Positions 8,006 to 15,150 of a DNA stretch of 35,956 bases are shown one piece after another. Origin of the DNA: an uncultured Lactobacillus sp. (GTDB lineage: Bacteria > Bacillota > Bacilli > Lactobacillales > Lactobacillaceae); contig NZ_CABUIW010000017.1 in the NCBI RefSeq assembly GCF_902491705.1, positions 1 to 35,956 on the forward strand. Direction: 5' to 3'. The position numbers and the translations under genes were made by a program. Position 1 is the first letter of the stretch. Every line of letters begins with the position of its first letter. The notes under the pieces are model-generated. The model had not been told where the DNA came from, ran no database searches, and was given only the letters and a program-made list of their open reading frames with translations.

Positions 8006-8049
8006 AAAAAGACCTACGAAACTAAATTCAGCTTAGATCGTAGGTCTTT
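8006..8049 (-). terminator. Attenuator-type terminator between Cys-rich leader ORF and ABC operon
   Basis: Arms 8008-8019 and 8038-8049 (AAAGACCTACGA / TCGTAGGTCTTT) pair perfectly over 12 bp around an 18-base loop, and the minus-strand transcript continues into a T-run at 8006-8010. It ends 20 bases before the first permease start codon. The loop contains AAATTCAG on the plus strand (8024-8031), whose complement lies in the leader ORF at 8096-8103. This gives 8 perfect pairs plus a G-U, a candidate anti-terminator contact. Confidence 0.85.
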
Positions 8050-8073
8050 AATTATTACTAAAATATAGCGTTA

Positions 8074-8178
8074 TTAATTATTGAAGTACGGCACACTGAA
8101 TTTTCTGCATAACAAAGAAAGTTGACAGCATGGACAACATACGTTAACGATTTGATTGTTTGCAGTTAAATTCAACAT
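8074..8178 (-). CDS. 34-residue Cys-rich leader peptide of the ABC transporter operon
   Basis: A short ORF that starts with ATG at 8176-8178, has a near-consensus ribosome site AAAGGAG with 7-base spacing, and stops at TAA 8074-8076. It begins MLNLTANNQIVNV, then Cys-Cys-Pro-Cys-Cys at residues 14-18 (codons TGT TGT CCA TGC TGT), with a sixth-codon-later Cys at residue 24 (TGC). Five Cys in 34 codons is extreme for such AT-rich DNA. It lies between a good promoter and the attenuator terminator. The layout matches amino-acid-starvation leader peptides (the trp/his/leu type), here with Cys as the sensed residue. Alternatives are a real small metal-binding or thiol peptide, or a bacteriocin-like product. 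The ORF, ribosome site and terminator are seen directly; the sensing role is inference. Confidence 0.75.
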   Translation of the reverse strand: MLNLTANNQIVNVCCPCCQLSLLCRKFSVPYFNN

Positions 8179-8231
8179 GTTTGTACTCCTTTCCCGAACA
8201 CTAATGATAAGTAAGCTATTAACCATAAGTA

Positions 8232-8260
8232 AGTTTAATTCTATGCTTACTTTATGTCAA
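8232..8260 (-). promoter_or_regulatory. Promoter of the Cys leader/ABC transporter operon with repeated AAGTAAG motifs
   Basis: On the minus strand TTGACA (8255-8260) is followed after 17 bases by TAAACT (8232-8237). The spacer is framed by an inverted repeat: AAGTAAG on the plus strand at 8227-8233 and CTTACTT at 8246-8252. A second direct copy of ATAAGTAAG lies at 8207-8215, 18 bp from the one at 8225-8233. A regulator binding here could add control on top of attenuation. No known regulator is recognised. Confidence 0.65.
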
Positions 8261-8354
8261 TAACTTTTTTAAAAAATATTTAATTTAAAATATCAATGAT
8301 TATGTAAAATAGTTAAATTCTAGTAAAGTAAATATCGTATTGCTTGAAATTCAC

Positions 8355-9059
8355 TTATTTAATACTCCACAATAAAATATTATTTTGTTTTTCTAACATG
8401 ACATTACTTATACTGCCATCTTGCTCCATTTGCTTCAAAGATTCTAAAACAAACTTTCTTTGACTACCTTTCAACTTTTTAGCTGCTTTGACTGCTAAAG
8501 CAAAATCTTGCTTATTTTTAGCAATTCGCTTATGGTCAGAAGCTGCATCTTTTAAAGTGGTTTTTCTATTTAATCTATCAGAGTCTCTTTTTTGTATTCT
8601 TCTCAATGGGGTAACTACTTTTTGAAGTGGCTTACTGTAGATAGCATAGTATTGCAAGCCAGCATTTGGAGTCCAAGCATTATATTTATGGTTCTTGGAT
8701 GTAACTAAATATTCTGGGGAGCCACTCACATTTTTAAATACCATAATCTTGATCACTTTAAATCTGATGTGTTTAATTTTCTTGGAACTAATAGTCTTAG
8801 TTCCTTTAAAAAATGGATTATTTAAAAGCTTTTCATAGTTATCCTTGCCAACGAAAATGGGTTGAGCTGTCGAATTAACATTTAAAATATAGCCCCATTT
8901 GCTAAGCTTAGGTGTATCTTTGAGTACATAATGTTTTTGGGCCTGTGATGTAATTGCCGTTTTATTATTCGCCGCATTAGCTGTAATTGGGGTTGTATCT
9001 AGTAATGCCGCAAGTGAAACTACAGTAAATAAAGTTGTAAAAATCTTTCTTGATTTCAT
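8355..9059 (-). CDS. Secreted protein of unknown function
   Basis: A 234-residue protein with a signal peptide (MKSRKIFTTLFTVVSLAALL..., likely cleaved after ANA or NAA near residue 30). The mature part is basic, with a central block WGYILNVNSTAQPIFVGKDN and a lysine/arginine-rich region after residue 150. No known domain or anchor motif is recognised, so it is probably released or loosely wall-bound. The ribosome site AAAGAGG precedes the ATG. It follows the Rgg-type regulator gene on the same strand, with a dyad between them, so it is a natural candidate target of that regulator. Proteins of this kind are common in lactobacilli but uncharacterised. Confidence 0.75.
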   Translation of the reverse strand: MKSRKIFTTLFTVVSLAALLDTTPITANAANNKTAITSQAQKHYVLKDTPKLSKWGYILNVNSTAQPIFVGKDNYEKLLNNPFFKGTKTISSKKIKHIRFKVIKIMVFKNVSGSPEYLVTSKNHKYNAWTPNAGLQYYAIYSKPLQKVVTPLRRIQKRDSDRLNRKTTLKDAASDHKRIAKNKQDFALAVKAAKKLKGSQRKFVLESLKQMEQDGSISNVMLEKQNNILLWSIK

Positions 9060-9126
9060 TGTTTAGCCTCTTTATCTTTTAACTATCATCATTTACATTT
9101 TACAGCTAACGAATAATTTTAAGTCA

Positions 9127-9146
9127 TATTCCCCTGTGAAGGGAAT
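9127..9146 (-). promoter_or_regulatory. Dyad upstream of the secreted protein gene, possible Rgg operator
   Basis: ATTCCC and GGGAAT, separated by 7 bases, lie across the stop of the Rgg-type gene and about 70 bases before the start of the secreted protein. On the minus strand a possible weak promoter (ATGACT, 19 bases, TAAAAT) follows directly, so the dyad sits where an activator would. There is no T-run, so it is not a terminator. Confidence 0.4.
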
Positions 9147-9955
9147 TAGTCTGGCAAATTATCACTTATCTTTTTATAATCAGCCTGTCTTAAAAGCTTT
9201 TTAATTTCTATGGCTTGCTCTTTATTCGTATATATTAAATAAAAATACAAGGTTAACTCTTTAAAAAGACATAGTTCTGGATCCGATGCAAGGCCTTTTA
9301 ACCATGATAATATTTTAAAAGCAACTTTATCTGAATCTGTAAAATACTTTCTTAAAATATATAAATAATTAATTCCAACAGTAGCTAATCTTCTCTGTTT
9401 AGTTAAACTTTGATCACTTAATTTTTTATACTTTTTAATTAGCATCATTACCAATGGCGTTACATCATTTAGATTATCTTTACGAATAGAATTACTTAAA
9501 AGTACGATAGCATTTTCATCGTTCATCCATTCTTGATATTTAAAGAAATCATGCATAGCATGCTTAATAGATTTTTCATCAGTTTCTGAATTTAATACTC
9601 CTATAATCAGGTCTGCTCTATCTTTTAGTTCAGCTGGCGCATGCTTAATATTTAAAATTTGCTCCTTTATTTTTTTAGCTTTTTCTATATCGTTATCATA
9701 AAAAGCCTGATTTAATTTTTGAGATATTTGAGAGCAATTCATTTCATCATTTGTTGGAAAATACCTCTTAAAAAAATCAGCCATTGATATTCCATGTAAC
9801 TGTAAAATTACGATCAGATCATCTACAAAAATTCTGTTTTGGCCTTTTTCCATTTTGGAATAATGTGTAACTGTTATTTTGCTACCTTTAATCATTTGAG
9901 CTTGTGTTAATCCCAGTGATTGACGTAATTGCTTTAATGCTTCTCCAGTTGTCAT
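9146..9955 (-). CDS. Rgg/GadR/MutR-family transcriptional regulator
   Basis: A 269-residue protein with an N-terminal XRE-type helix-turn-helix (GEALKQLRQSLGLTQAQMI...SKMEKGQNRI, residues 4-45) and a long helical C-terminal region like the TPR-type peptide-binding domain of Rgg regulators, including ISMADFFKRYF after the HTH as in that family. Rgg proteins usually sense short secreted peptides and control nearby genes. No convincing short hydrophobic peptide gene was found beside it. Neighbours are a secreted protein downstream on the same strand and a large membrane-anchored protein divergently upstream. The ribosome site AAAGG precedes ATG at 9955. Confidence 0.85.
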   Translation of the reverse strand: MTTGEALKQLRQSLGLTQAQMIKGSKITVTHYSKMEKGQNRIFVDDLIVILQLHGISMADFFKRYFPTNDEMNCSQISQKLNQAFYDNDIEKAKKIKEQILNIKHAPAELKDRADLIIGVLNSETDEKSIKHAMHDFFKYQEWMNDENAIVLLSNSIRKDNLNDVTPLVMMLIKKYKKLSDQSLTKQRRLATVGINYLYILRKYFTDSDKVAFKILSWLKGLASDPELCLFKELTLYFYLIYTNKEQAIEIKKLLRQADYKKISDNLPD

Positions 9956-10076
9956 AAATTTTACCTTTCACATGATGCTAATCTCAATATTTTACGCTTT
10001 AGCACTTGTTATACTAGAATAGTTTTTTGAAGCAAATAATTAAATTCACTTAATTAATACGATAATTGAAAGCACT

Positions 10077-11633
10077 ATGAAAAAACTATTCAGCATTCTA
10101 TTTTTAATATTAACTTTTTCACTATTAGGGTATTTCTTCTTACCTAAAAAGGTCAATCCAATCAAAAACGGACAAATCGTTTTGCGTCCAGCCAAGATAA
10201 CCAACTATCAAACTGTCCACACCAAGTTAGTTAGTGATAAAACCTACCCTATTTATCAAAACGTCTCTTCAAAAGGCGGAGTTAACGCTACTTCTTCAAC
10301 TAAATATTTTAGAACTAGCTTGCTCCAGTCACAGCGTTCGGCAAAAACAAAGAACGGGACTTACTGGCAATTAGTTATCAATGGCCGAGAAGCTGGCTGG
10401 GTTAATGAAAAGTGCTTTTTGAGAAATAAGATTTCGGTGGCTAAGCATATTTCGTTAGTTAGAAATAACTATTATGCTTTTCCAGTAAGGGATGCAATTG
10501 CCTATGCAGTGGATAAACACGGAACAATGATTAATCCTAATCAAGTCCAAGTTTCGCAAAAAAATATTAGTTCTGCTAATCCAGGCATTTATCGCATCAC
10601 ATACAAATATAAAAAGCTCACTGCTCAAGCCAACATCAATGTTCGATCCAATGTCAATGAAGGAATAACTGTCGCAAATCAAATTCCTACGCCAGGTCCA
10701 ACTGAAGTGAAGACTTTTTCAGGTAGTTCTAAATCCTCATCCCCTAACTGGAATGTAGAAAACAACTACCAACCAGAAACCAAGATTGACAATTATAATG
10801 GTTCAAATGGTGCTACGATGCGAACCGTTTTTTATCAACCGCGTTTTCACTTAATTGATTACGATCAATATGATGATCAACTAAATCAAGTTGGTGTCAT
10901 TCCTCAAGGAATCAATCTATTTCAAAATCAGCTAACTGTCTCGTACTTCAGTCAGCCTAATGCTACTTGGGGACACTTAGTGACTTATAATCTCAATGAT
11001 TTAACCAGTCCTCTTCAAACACAAAACTTGCTTAAAATGAGCTGGCGCAGTTTTGAACACACTAGCCAAAACATCAATGTCTTTCCATATCAAAAATTAG
11101 GACATGGACAATCACTTGGTGCCACAAAAAAATATGTCTATGTACTGGCCAGCAACAATTTAGAGTCCAATCCTACTAAATCCGAAGAAATTTTGCAGAT
11201 TTCTCGCAAGAATTATCAAATTAAAAATCTTTGGACAATCAAGACTTGGAATCGTTCTGAATATTATCCACGCTATTTTCATAACGCATACTTCGTAAAT
11301 GGCCACCTAATGTACGCCGTCTTCCATAATGCTACTAAGGGGAGCTATGAATATTGGCGCATTACTCGACAAGGTGATACTTGGACAGCTGCAGAAGTTG
11401 AAGCTACTCAATCCAATTTTGTAAAAGATAATTCGCCTCTTCAGGGCTTTACTTATACAAATGGCAATTTTTACTTGGCCTTTAATGACAATATTTTTCA
11501 AATTAATAGACTAGGAAAAGTACTAAAGCATTATCAATTCCACACTTTGCGCGAAACCGAAGGAATCGCAATCAAAAACGGCGCACCATATATTGAACTG
11601 GCACGTCGTCCTGAATTGTTAGAAGTGAAGTAA
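10077..11633 (+). CDS. Large membrane-anchored extracellular protein with SH3/GW-like and Ig-like regions
   Basis: A 518-residue protein with one N-terminal hydrophobic segment (residues 3-22), then an extracytoplasmic part. Residues of about 45-115 look like a GW/SH3-type cell-wall module (YPIYQNV...YWQLVINGREAGWVNEKCF). Residues of about 130-190 resemble a bacterial Ig-like domain, with AVDKHGTMINPNQVQVS and PGIYRITYKY. A Ser/Asn-rich linker follows, then about 270 residues of beta-rich sequence with spaced W/Y/G that may form a propeller. No catalytic motif or LPXTG anchor is seen. It is divergent from the Rgg-type gene. The last 90 bases occur again, degenerate, at 12680-12768, evidence of a former second copy. 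Domain calls are moderate and the role is unknown. Confidence 0.75.
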   Translation: MKKLFSILFLILTFSLLGYFFLPKKVNPIKNGQIVLRPAKITNYQTVHTKLVSDKTYPIYQNVSSKGGVNATSSTKYFRTSLLQSQRSAKTKNGTYWQLVINGREAGWVNEKCFLRNKISVAKHISLVRNNYYAFPVRDAIAYAVDKHGTMINPNQVQVSQKNISSANPGIYRITYKYKKLTAQANINVRSNVNEGITVANQIPTPGPTEVKTFSGSSKSSSPNWNVENNYQPETKIDNYNGSNGATMRTVFYQPRFHLIDYDQYDDQLNQVGVIPQGINLFQNQLTVSYFSQPNATWGHLVTYNLNDLTSPLQTQNLLKMSWRSFEHTSQNINVFPYQKLGHGQSLGATKKYVYVLASNNLESNPTKSEEILQISRKNYQIKNLWTIKTWNRSEYYPRYFHNAYFVNGHLMYAVFHNATKGSYEYWRITRQGDTWTAAEVEATQSNFVKDNSPLQGFTYTNGNFYLAFNDNIFQINRLGKVLKHYQFHTLRETEGIAIKNGAPYIELARRPELLEVK

Positions 11634-11724
11634 TTAATTCTAATAAATATAAAATTTCTTATACTTAAAGTTCCCAACTTGCTTACCAATCATACCGCTC
11701 CATCATCCTTCACCTATTTTTTCA

Positions 11725-11752
11725 TTGACAATAATTTCGAACAAAATAAAAT
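11725..11752 (+). promoter_or_regulatory. Promoter of the SLAP-like secreted protein gene
   Basis: TTGACA at 11725-11730 and TAAAAT at 11747-11752 are separated by 16 bases and lie 45 bases before the ATG. The transcript would carry the strong ribosome site GGAGG. Confidence 0.7.
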
Positions 11753-11796
11753 TAAACTGTATAAAAATAATATTCTTTTACATGGAGGATGTAAAA

Positions 11797-12651
11797 ATGA
11801 AGAAGAAACATATTGTTACGGCATTTTTAGCTGCTGCAATGCTAGCTGCACCAATTGTCAATGTCAATTCACAAAAGATTAGTGCTGTAGAAACCAAAGA
11901 TGCATGGACAGAATATTTTAGAATGGGTACTTCTGGCAATCGTATTCACCCATACACTGATGCTCAAAATTTTATTGATATCAGTAAAGCAGAACGAAAA
12001 CTCATCATGGAACATTTCAGTTCACTGTTTCAGGATGAATTAATTCCTGCTTGGTATAATGCAAAAATTGAAAATGTTTCTGCACTAAATAACGGTACTT
12101 ATACTCAAGAAATATTCATTCCGTTAACTTACACTCCCAAGGGAGTTCACGGTGGCTATTTGAACGAAGAGCCTAAAGAGAGATTATTCAATACCATGAT
12201 TAATGAATCTGGTAGTTCATCTGTTCAAATTGCAAATGATCACTATGCTTCTGCTCCACGTGCTTTTGATGAAGGCATACAAACCAGCAATTGGCGTGTA
12301 CTTATAAGAGATATTTCTTATACAAATCCCCTAAAGAAAAACAGCTGGGGCTTTCCAAGCAATAAACCAATTGGTATTTCAATTACTAGAACCGTTAAGA
12401 ATGGCTCTGATCCATTAAAGCCAGTTGCCAATAAACCAGTTGATATTGATTATACAGGTAGCAAGTCAGTATCAATTTATAGCTACAAGCGTATTAAAAA
12501 GAATAAAAAGAAATTGGTAAAAGTTGGACGAATTAAACCATATCAAGGCTTCTATGTGTATGGACGCAGCAAGAATAATTTGTTGAAGGTCGGAACAAAT
12601 AAATACATTTATAATCGTGGAATTTATAAAACAGAATCTTCTGTCTACTAA
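11797..12651 (+). CDS. Secreted protein with SLAP-like C-terminal domain
   Basis: The start at 11797 (MKKKHIVTAFLAAAMLAAP) is chosen because GGAGG sits 8 bases upstream and a signal peptide follows directly, cut near residue 31; the ORF open from 11725 has no ribosome site. The protein is 284 residues. The mature N-terminal part of about 190 residues has no recognised domain. The last 70 residues (SVSIYSYKRIKKNKKKLVK ... GFYVYGRSK ... KVGTNKYIYNRG) resemble the SLAP domain that binds S-layer or cell-wall polymers in acidophilus-group lactobacilli. It therefore probably stays at the cell surface. It lies between the 518-residue protein and a relic of that protein's 3' end. Confidence 0.75.
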   Translation: MKKKHIVTAFLAAAMLAAPIVNVNSQKISAVETKDAWTEYFRMGTSGNRIHPYTDAQNFIDISKAERKLIMEHFSSLFQDELIPAWYNAKIENVSALNNGTYTQEIFIPLTYTPKGVHGGYLNEEPKERLFNTMINESGSSSVQIANDHYASAPRAFDEGIQTSNWRVLIRDISYTNPLKKNSWGFPSNKPIGISITRTVKNGSDPLKPVANKPVDIDYTGSKSVSIYSYKRIKKNKKKLVKVGRIKPYQGFYVYGRSKNNLLKVGTNKYIYNRGIYKTESSVY

Positions 12652-12679
12652 TCTAAAAAGCATCTGTAAACGATACATT

Positions 12680-12768
12680 ACTTTGCGTGAAACTGAAGGA
12701 ATTGCAATCAAAAACGCACACCATATATTGAATTGGCACGCCGTCCTGAATTGTTAAAAGTTAATTAA
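12680..12768 (+). pseudogene. Relic of the 3' end of a second copy of the 518-residue protein gene
   Basis: These 89 bases align with 11544-11633, the end of the gene at 10077, with roughly 85-90% identity and one missing base at about 12715. They even keep an equivalent stop (TAA at 12766-12768 against TAA at 11631-11633). The bases before 12680 show no further match. Translation gives LRETEGIAIKN, then after the frameshift the LARRPELLKVN end. The SLAP-like gene lies between the two copies, so a tandem duplicate was probably replaced or deleted, leaving its tail. Confidence 0.8.
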
Positions 12769-12774
12769 CATACA

Positions 12775-12807
12775 AAAACTCTCAGACAACAAATATCTGA
12801 GAGTTTT
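12775..12807. terminator. Bidirectional terminator between the secreted protein and mdc operon
   Basis: A perfect 12-bp stem AAAACTCTCAGA / TCTGAGAGTTTT with a 9-base loop has A-run and T-run on its two sides, so it works for the plus-strand gene ending at 12651 and the mdc operon ending at 12844. A second small AT hairpin (GCTATTTT/AAAATAGC) lies at 12814-12831. Nearly the same stem sequence terminates brnQ at 24161-24193. Confidence 0.85.
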
Positions 12808-12843
12808 ATTTATGCTATTTTTTAAAATAGCTTAGCTTCATCT

Positions 12844-13674
12844 TTAAATATAATTTCTTCTTAAACCAATAAAGATAGTCAATATTAATAAATCAGCACA
12901 ACCACCTAGACTGTAATTATTCTTCAAACACACTTGATTCAATTGATCCAAATACTTTCTACCTTTTTCAGAATTATAGCCACCTAATCTCAAATAATTG
13001 TTAGCAACTTCTTTTAACCAAGTTAAAACTTGAATATTTCCTGCTCGTTTAATTAAATTTGAATCCTCAGTTTCAGTAGCAATTTTCATCAAAGTATCAA
13101 GTAATCGTGCTTTTAATTCACCGGTACTATTTTTCAAAAACGGAAGAGCTATATCTTTTACTATTGGATAGCCTGCTTCAGCTTCTCCACGAATACCGGT
13201 TTTACCATACTGCAAATATTCTTTTTCACCGGCTGTTTGCTTATGATTTAAATTTTTTAAATCATGTCTAACTAAACCTTTAGTCATTTTCTTAACAATT
13301 TCAAAAGTATCGCCACCAGATGTTTCACGATAGCTTTCTGCACAAACAAGCACTCCTAAAGAAAAAATTGCACCTTTATGAGTATTTACGTTGTTTGTCG
13401 CTGCAAACATTGTTTTTTCGGCCTCAATACCTGCTTGTCTAAGTTTATTAAACATTTCGGTAAGATTTTTTCCTTTAAAATTGGCCCCTATTCTTACAGC
13501 TTCCTCAAAATATGGCTGTAAACTTAGACTGCTATCAATAAATAAATAAGTATCCATATCAGGATGAGGGCCACTTGAAATCGGATCGACCAATCCAGGT
13601 TTAGGAGCCGTAACAACTTCATAAAGTAAAGCTCTTATGGCATCTTGTGCAATCGAAAATTCTATTTCTGACAT
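12844..13674 (-). CDS. mdcB: Triphosphoribosyl-dephospho-CoA synthase (CitG/MdcB family)
   Basis: A 276-residue member of the CitG family, which makes 2'-(5''-triphosphoribosyl)-3'-dephospho-CoA from ATP and dephospho-CoA, the precursor of the prosthetic group of citrate lyase and malonate decarboxylase ACPs. Diagnostic blocks are ALLYEVVTAPKPGLVDP at residues 14-30, then the GPHPDMDTYLFIDSS segment, NTHKGAIFSLG in the middle and LGGCADLL at the end. It is the last gene of the mdc operon, so the MdcB role is preferred to CitG; no citrate lyase genes are present. Ribosome site AAGGAAAG lies before ATG at 13674, 16 bases after the hydrolase remnant. Confidence 0.93.
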   Translation of the reverse strand: MSEIEFSIAQDAIRALLYEVVTAPKPGLVDPISSGPHPDMDTYLFIDSSLSLQPYFEEAVRIGANFKGKNLTEMFNKLRQAGIEAEKTMFAATNNVNTHKGAIFSLGVLVCAESYRETSGGDTFEIVKKMTKGLVRHDLKNLNHKQTAGEKEYLQYGKTGIRGEAEAGYPIVKDIALPFLKNSTGELKARLLDTLMKIATETEDSNLIKRAGNIQVLTWLKEVANNYLRLGGYNSEKGRKYLDQLNQVCLKNNYSLGGCADLLILTIFIGLRRNYI

Positions 13675-13690
13675 TATATCTTTCCTTAGT

Positions 13691-14485
13691 TTATGCTAAA
13701 TATCGTGCAGCCATCAAATAATGACGCAAAAGTTGATTAAATTGAATAGGTGCCTCTGACATAATATCATGTCCAACATTATCCAAAACCGTAGCCGTTA
13801 TTTGATTATTCTCTTTTTTCATCCATTCAGCAAAATTACAGTCATAATATGGACTTTACTTTGCAGCAACTACATTAATTGGAATACGAGTGTTCATAAC
13901 TACTGGTCGCCAGTCTATGCTTGAATGCTCTTGCAATAATTTTATATTATTTTGGCGATTAAAAGGATAGTCTACTTTTGCTTTTGCTACTTCAACGGCA
14001 ATTTGCGGTGCAACACCATTTAGTGTTTCTTTTACATTAGGAACTTTTAAAGTTTCCTGCTTAAAATTATCTTTAGTATAATTCATGAAACCGTAATGCC
14101 AATTACTAGTATTAAGCATGTAAGGACTCTGATCGATGATAATCGCAAATTTTATAATCTCTGGCTTAACTTTTAATAAATTATAGATAACACTCCCGCC
14201 CATAGAATGACCTACAAAGACTGCTTGGGATATCTGCAAAAAATTAAGTAATTCAATCAAATCCTGAGTTAATCGACTAAGCGTTTGCCCCTTAGCAGTT
14301 CGCTCACTTTTACCCATGTTACGATGATCATACGTGATGACTTGATAGCCCATTTGCAACAAATATTGTTTTTGAGCAGTCCAAATTTCTTGATAACCAC
14401 CAAAACCAGTAATTAAAATAATTGGCTTACCTTTTCCATTTATAGAATAAGCTATTTTTACATCATCACTAGTCTTAAAAAACAT
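13691..14485 (-). pseudogene. Alpha/beta hydrolase in the mdc operon, broken by an in-frame stop
   Basis: The frame opens at ATG 14485, sharing one base with the mdcG stop (TAATG), and reads MFFKTSDDVKIAYSINGKGK with the nucleophile elbow GHSMGG, so the fold is an alpha/beta hydrolase. At 13856-13858 a TAA interrupts the frame after NVVAAK. The same frame continues for 55 codons (SPYYDCNFAEWM..., VLDNVGHDIMSEAP...) to TAA at 13691-13693. Restored length is about 264 residues, normal for the family. The stop removes the likely acid (Asp in YYD) and the catalytic His (VGHD), so the 209-residue product cannot be an active hydrolase. A single substitution would explain it; sequencing error is also possible. 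Its pre-decay substrate is unknown. Confidence 0.88.
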
Positions 14486-15150
14486 TATTCAAACCTTCTC
14501 AAAGCTTGCCATGGATCTTTACTTAAGACAGGTCCAGTTGCCGTTTTTATCAAATTAGTATCTGCTCGATTATTAGCATATTCTTCTAAAGAAAATCCAG
14601 CTTCTCCACGAACCACTTGTACATCGGCATGTGTTCCAAATTGATTCAGTTGTTTCAAAATTTCTTTAGCTTTTTCAACACTAATCTTTGGAAAATTAAT
14701 TGCAATAATATCCAAATCGCTATTGTGTTCCGGTGTATGTTTGACCATTTTGACCCCTGTAGCCATTTCATAAGCCAAAGAACCACTAATGCCCCAACGA
14801 TAATTTTTCAGATATGGCTTAATTTTAATTAATGCCTGAAATTCTGGCATCATATAGCGCTCTTTAGCTAATTTTTTCCAAGATTCATGCTTAATAAAAT
14901 AATCTACATGATATATTTTTTCAATATTATCTATAGCTAAATATCCACCAATTCTTTGATTACGCTCATATCCTCGCAATCCTACGGGGATTTTACCGTT
15001 TATAATTTTTCCTCTTCTAACCACGACAATTTTCGCTTTAGACAATGAATCCTTTGCCCAATCGGGTAAAGGATTCACATCAGATATAAAATCTTTTACA
15101 TTATTAAAAGTCAATAAATCGTGTGGCCAAATATCTTTTATTTGTCCCAT
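14485..15150 (-). CDS. mdcG: Malonate decarboxylase holo-ACP synthase (phosphoribosyl-dephospho-CoA transferase)
   Basis: A 221-residue nucleotidyltransferase-like protein that attaches the triphosphoribosyl-dephospho-CoA made by MdcB to the serine of MdcC. The motif HNSDLDIIAINFP matches the D-S-D-L-D catalytic block of the MdcG family, preceded by WGISGSLAYEMATG, the substrate-binding glycine/serine loop. It overlaps mdcDE by 13 bases and shares a base with the following hydrolase start, as expected inside a tight operon. The length is typical for MdcG. Confidence 0.92.
   Translation of the reverse strand: MGQIKDIWPHDLLTFNNVKDFISDVNPLPDWAKDSLSKAKIVVVRRGKIINGKIPVGLRGYERNQRIGGYLAIDNIEKIYHVDYFIKHESWKKLAKERYMMPEFQALIKIKPYLKNYRWGISGSLAYEMATGVKMVKHTPEHNSDLDIIAINFPKISVEKAKEILKQLNQFGTHADVQVVRGEAGFSLEEYANNRADTNLIKTATGPVLSKDPWQALRRFE

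Noticed and set aside
11679..11882. Plus-strand ORF with a Cys-rich end overlapping the SLAP-like protein's signal peptide.
   Set aside because: The Cys codons are an out-of-frame reading of Ala-rich signal-peptide codons (GCT GCA ATG), and there is no ribosome site.
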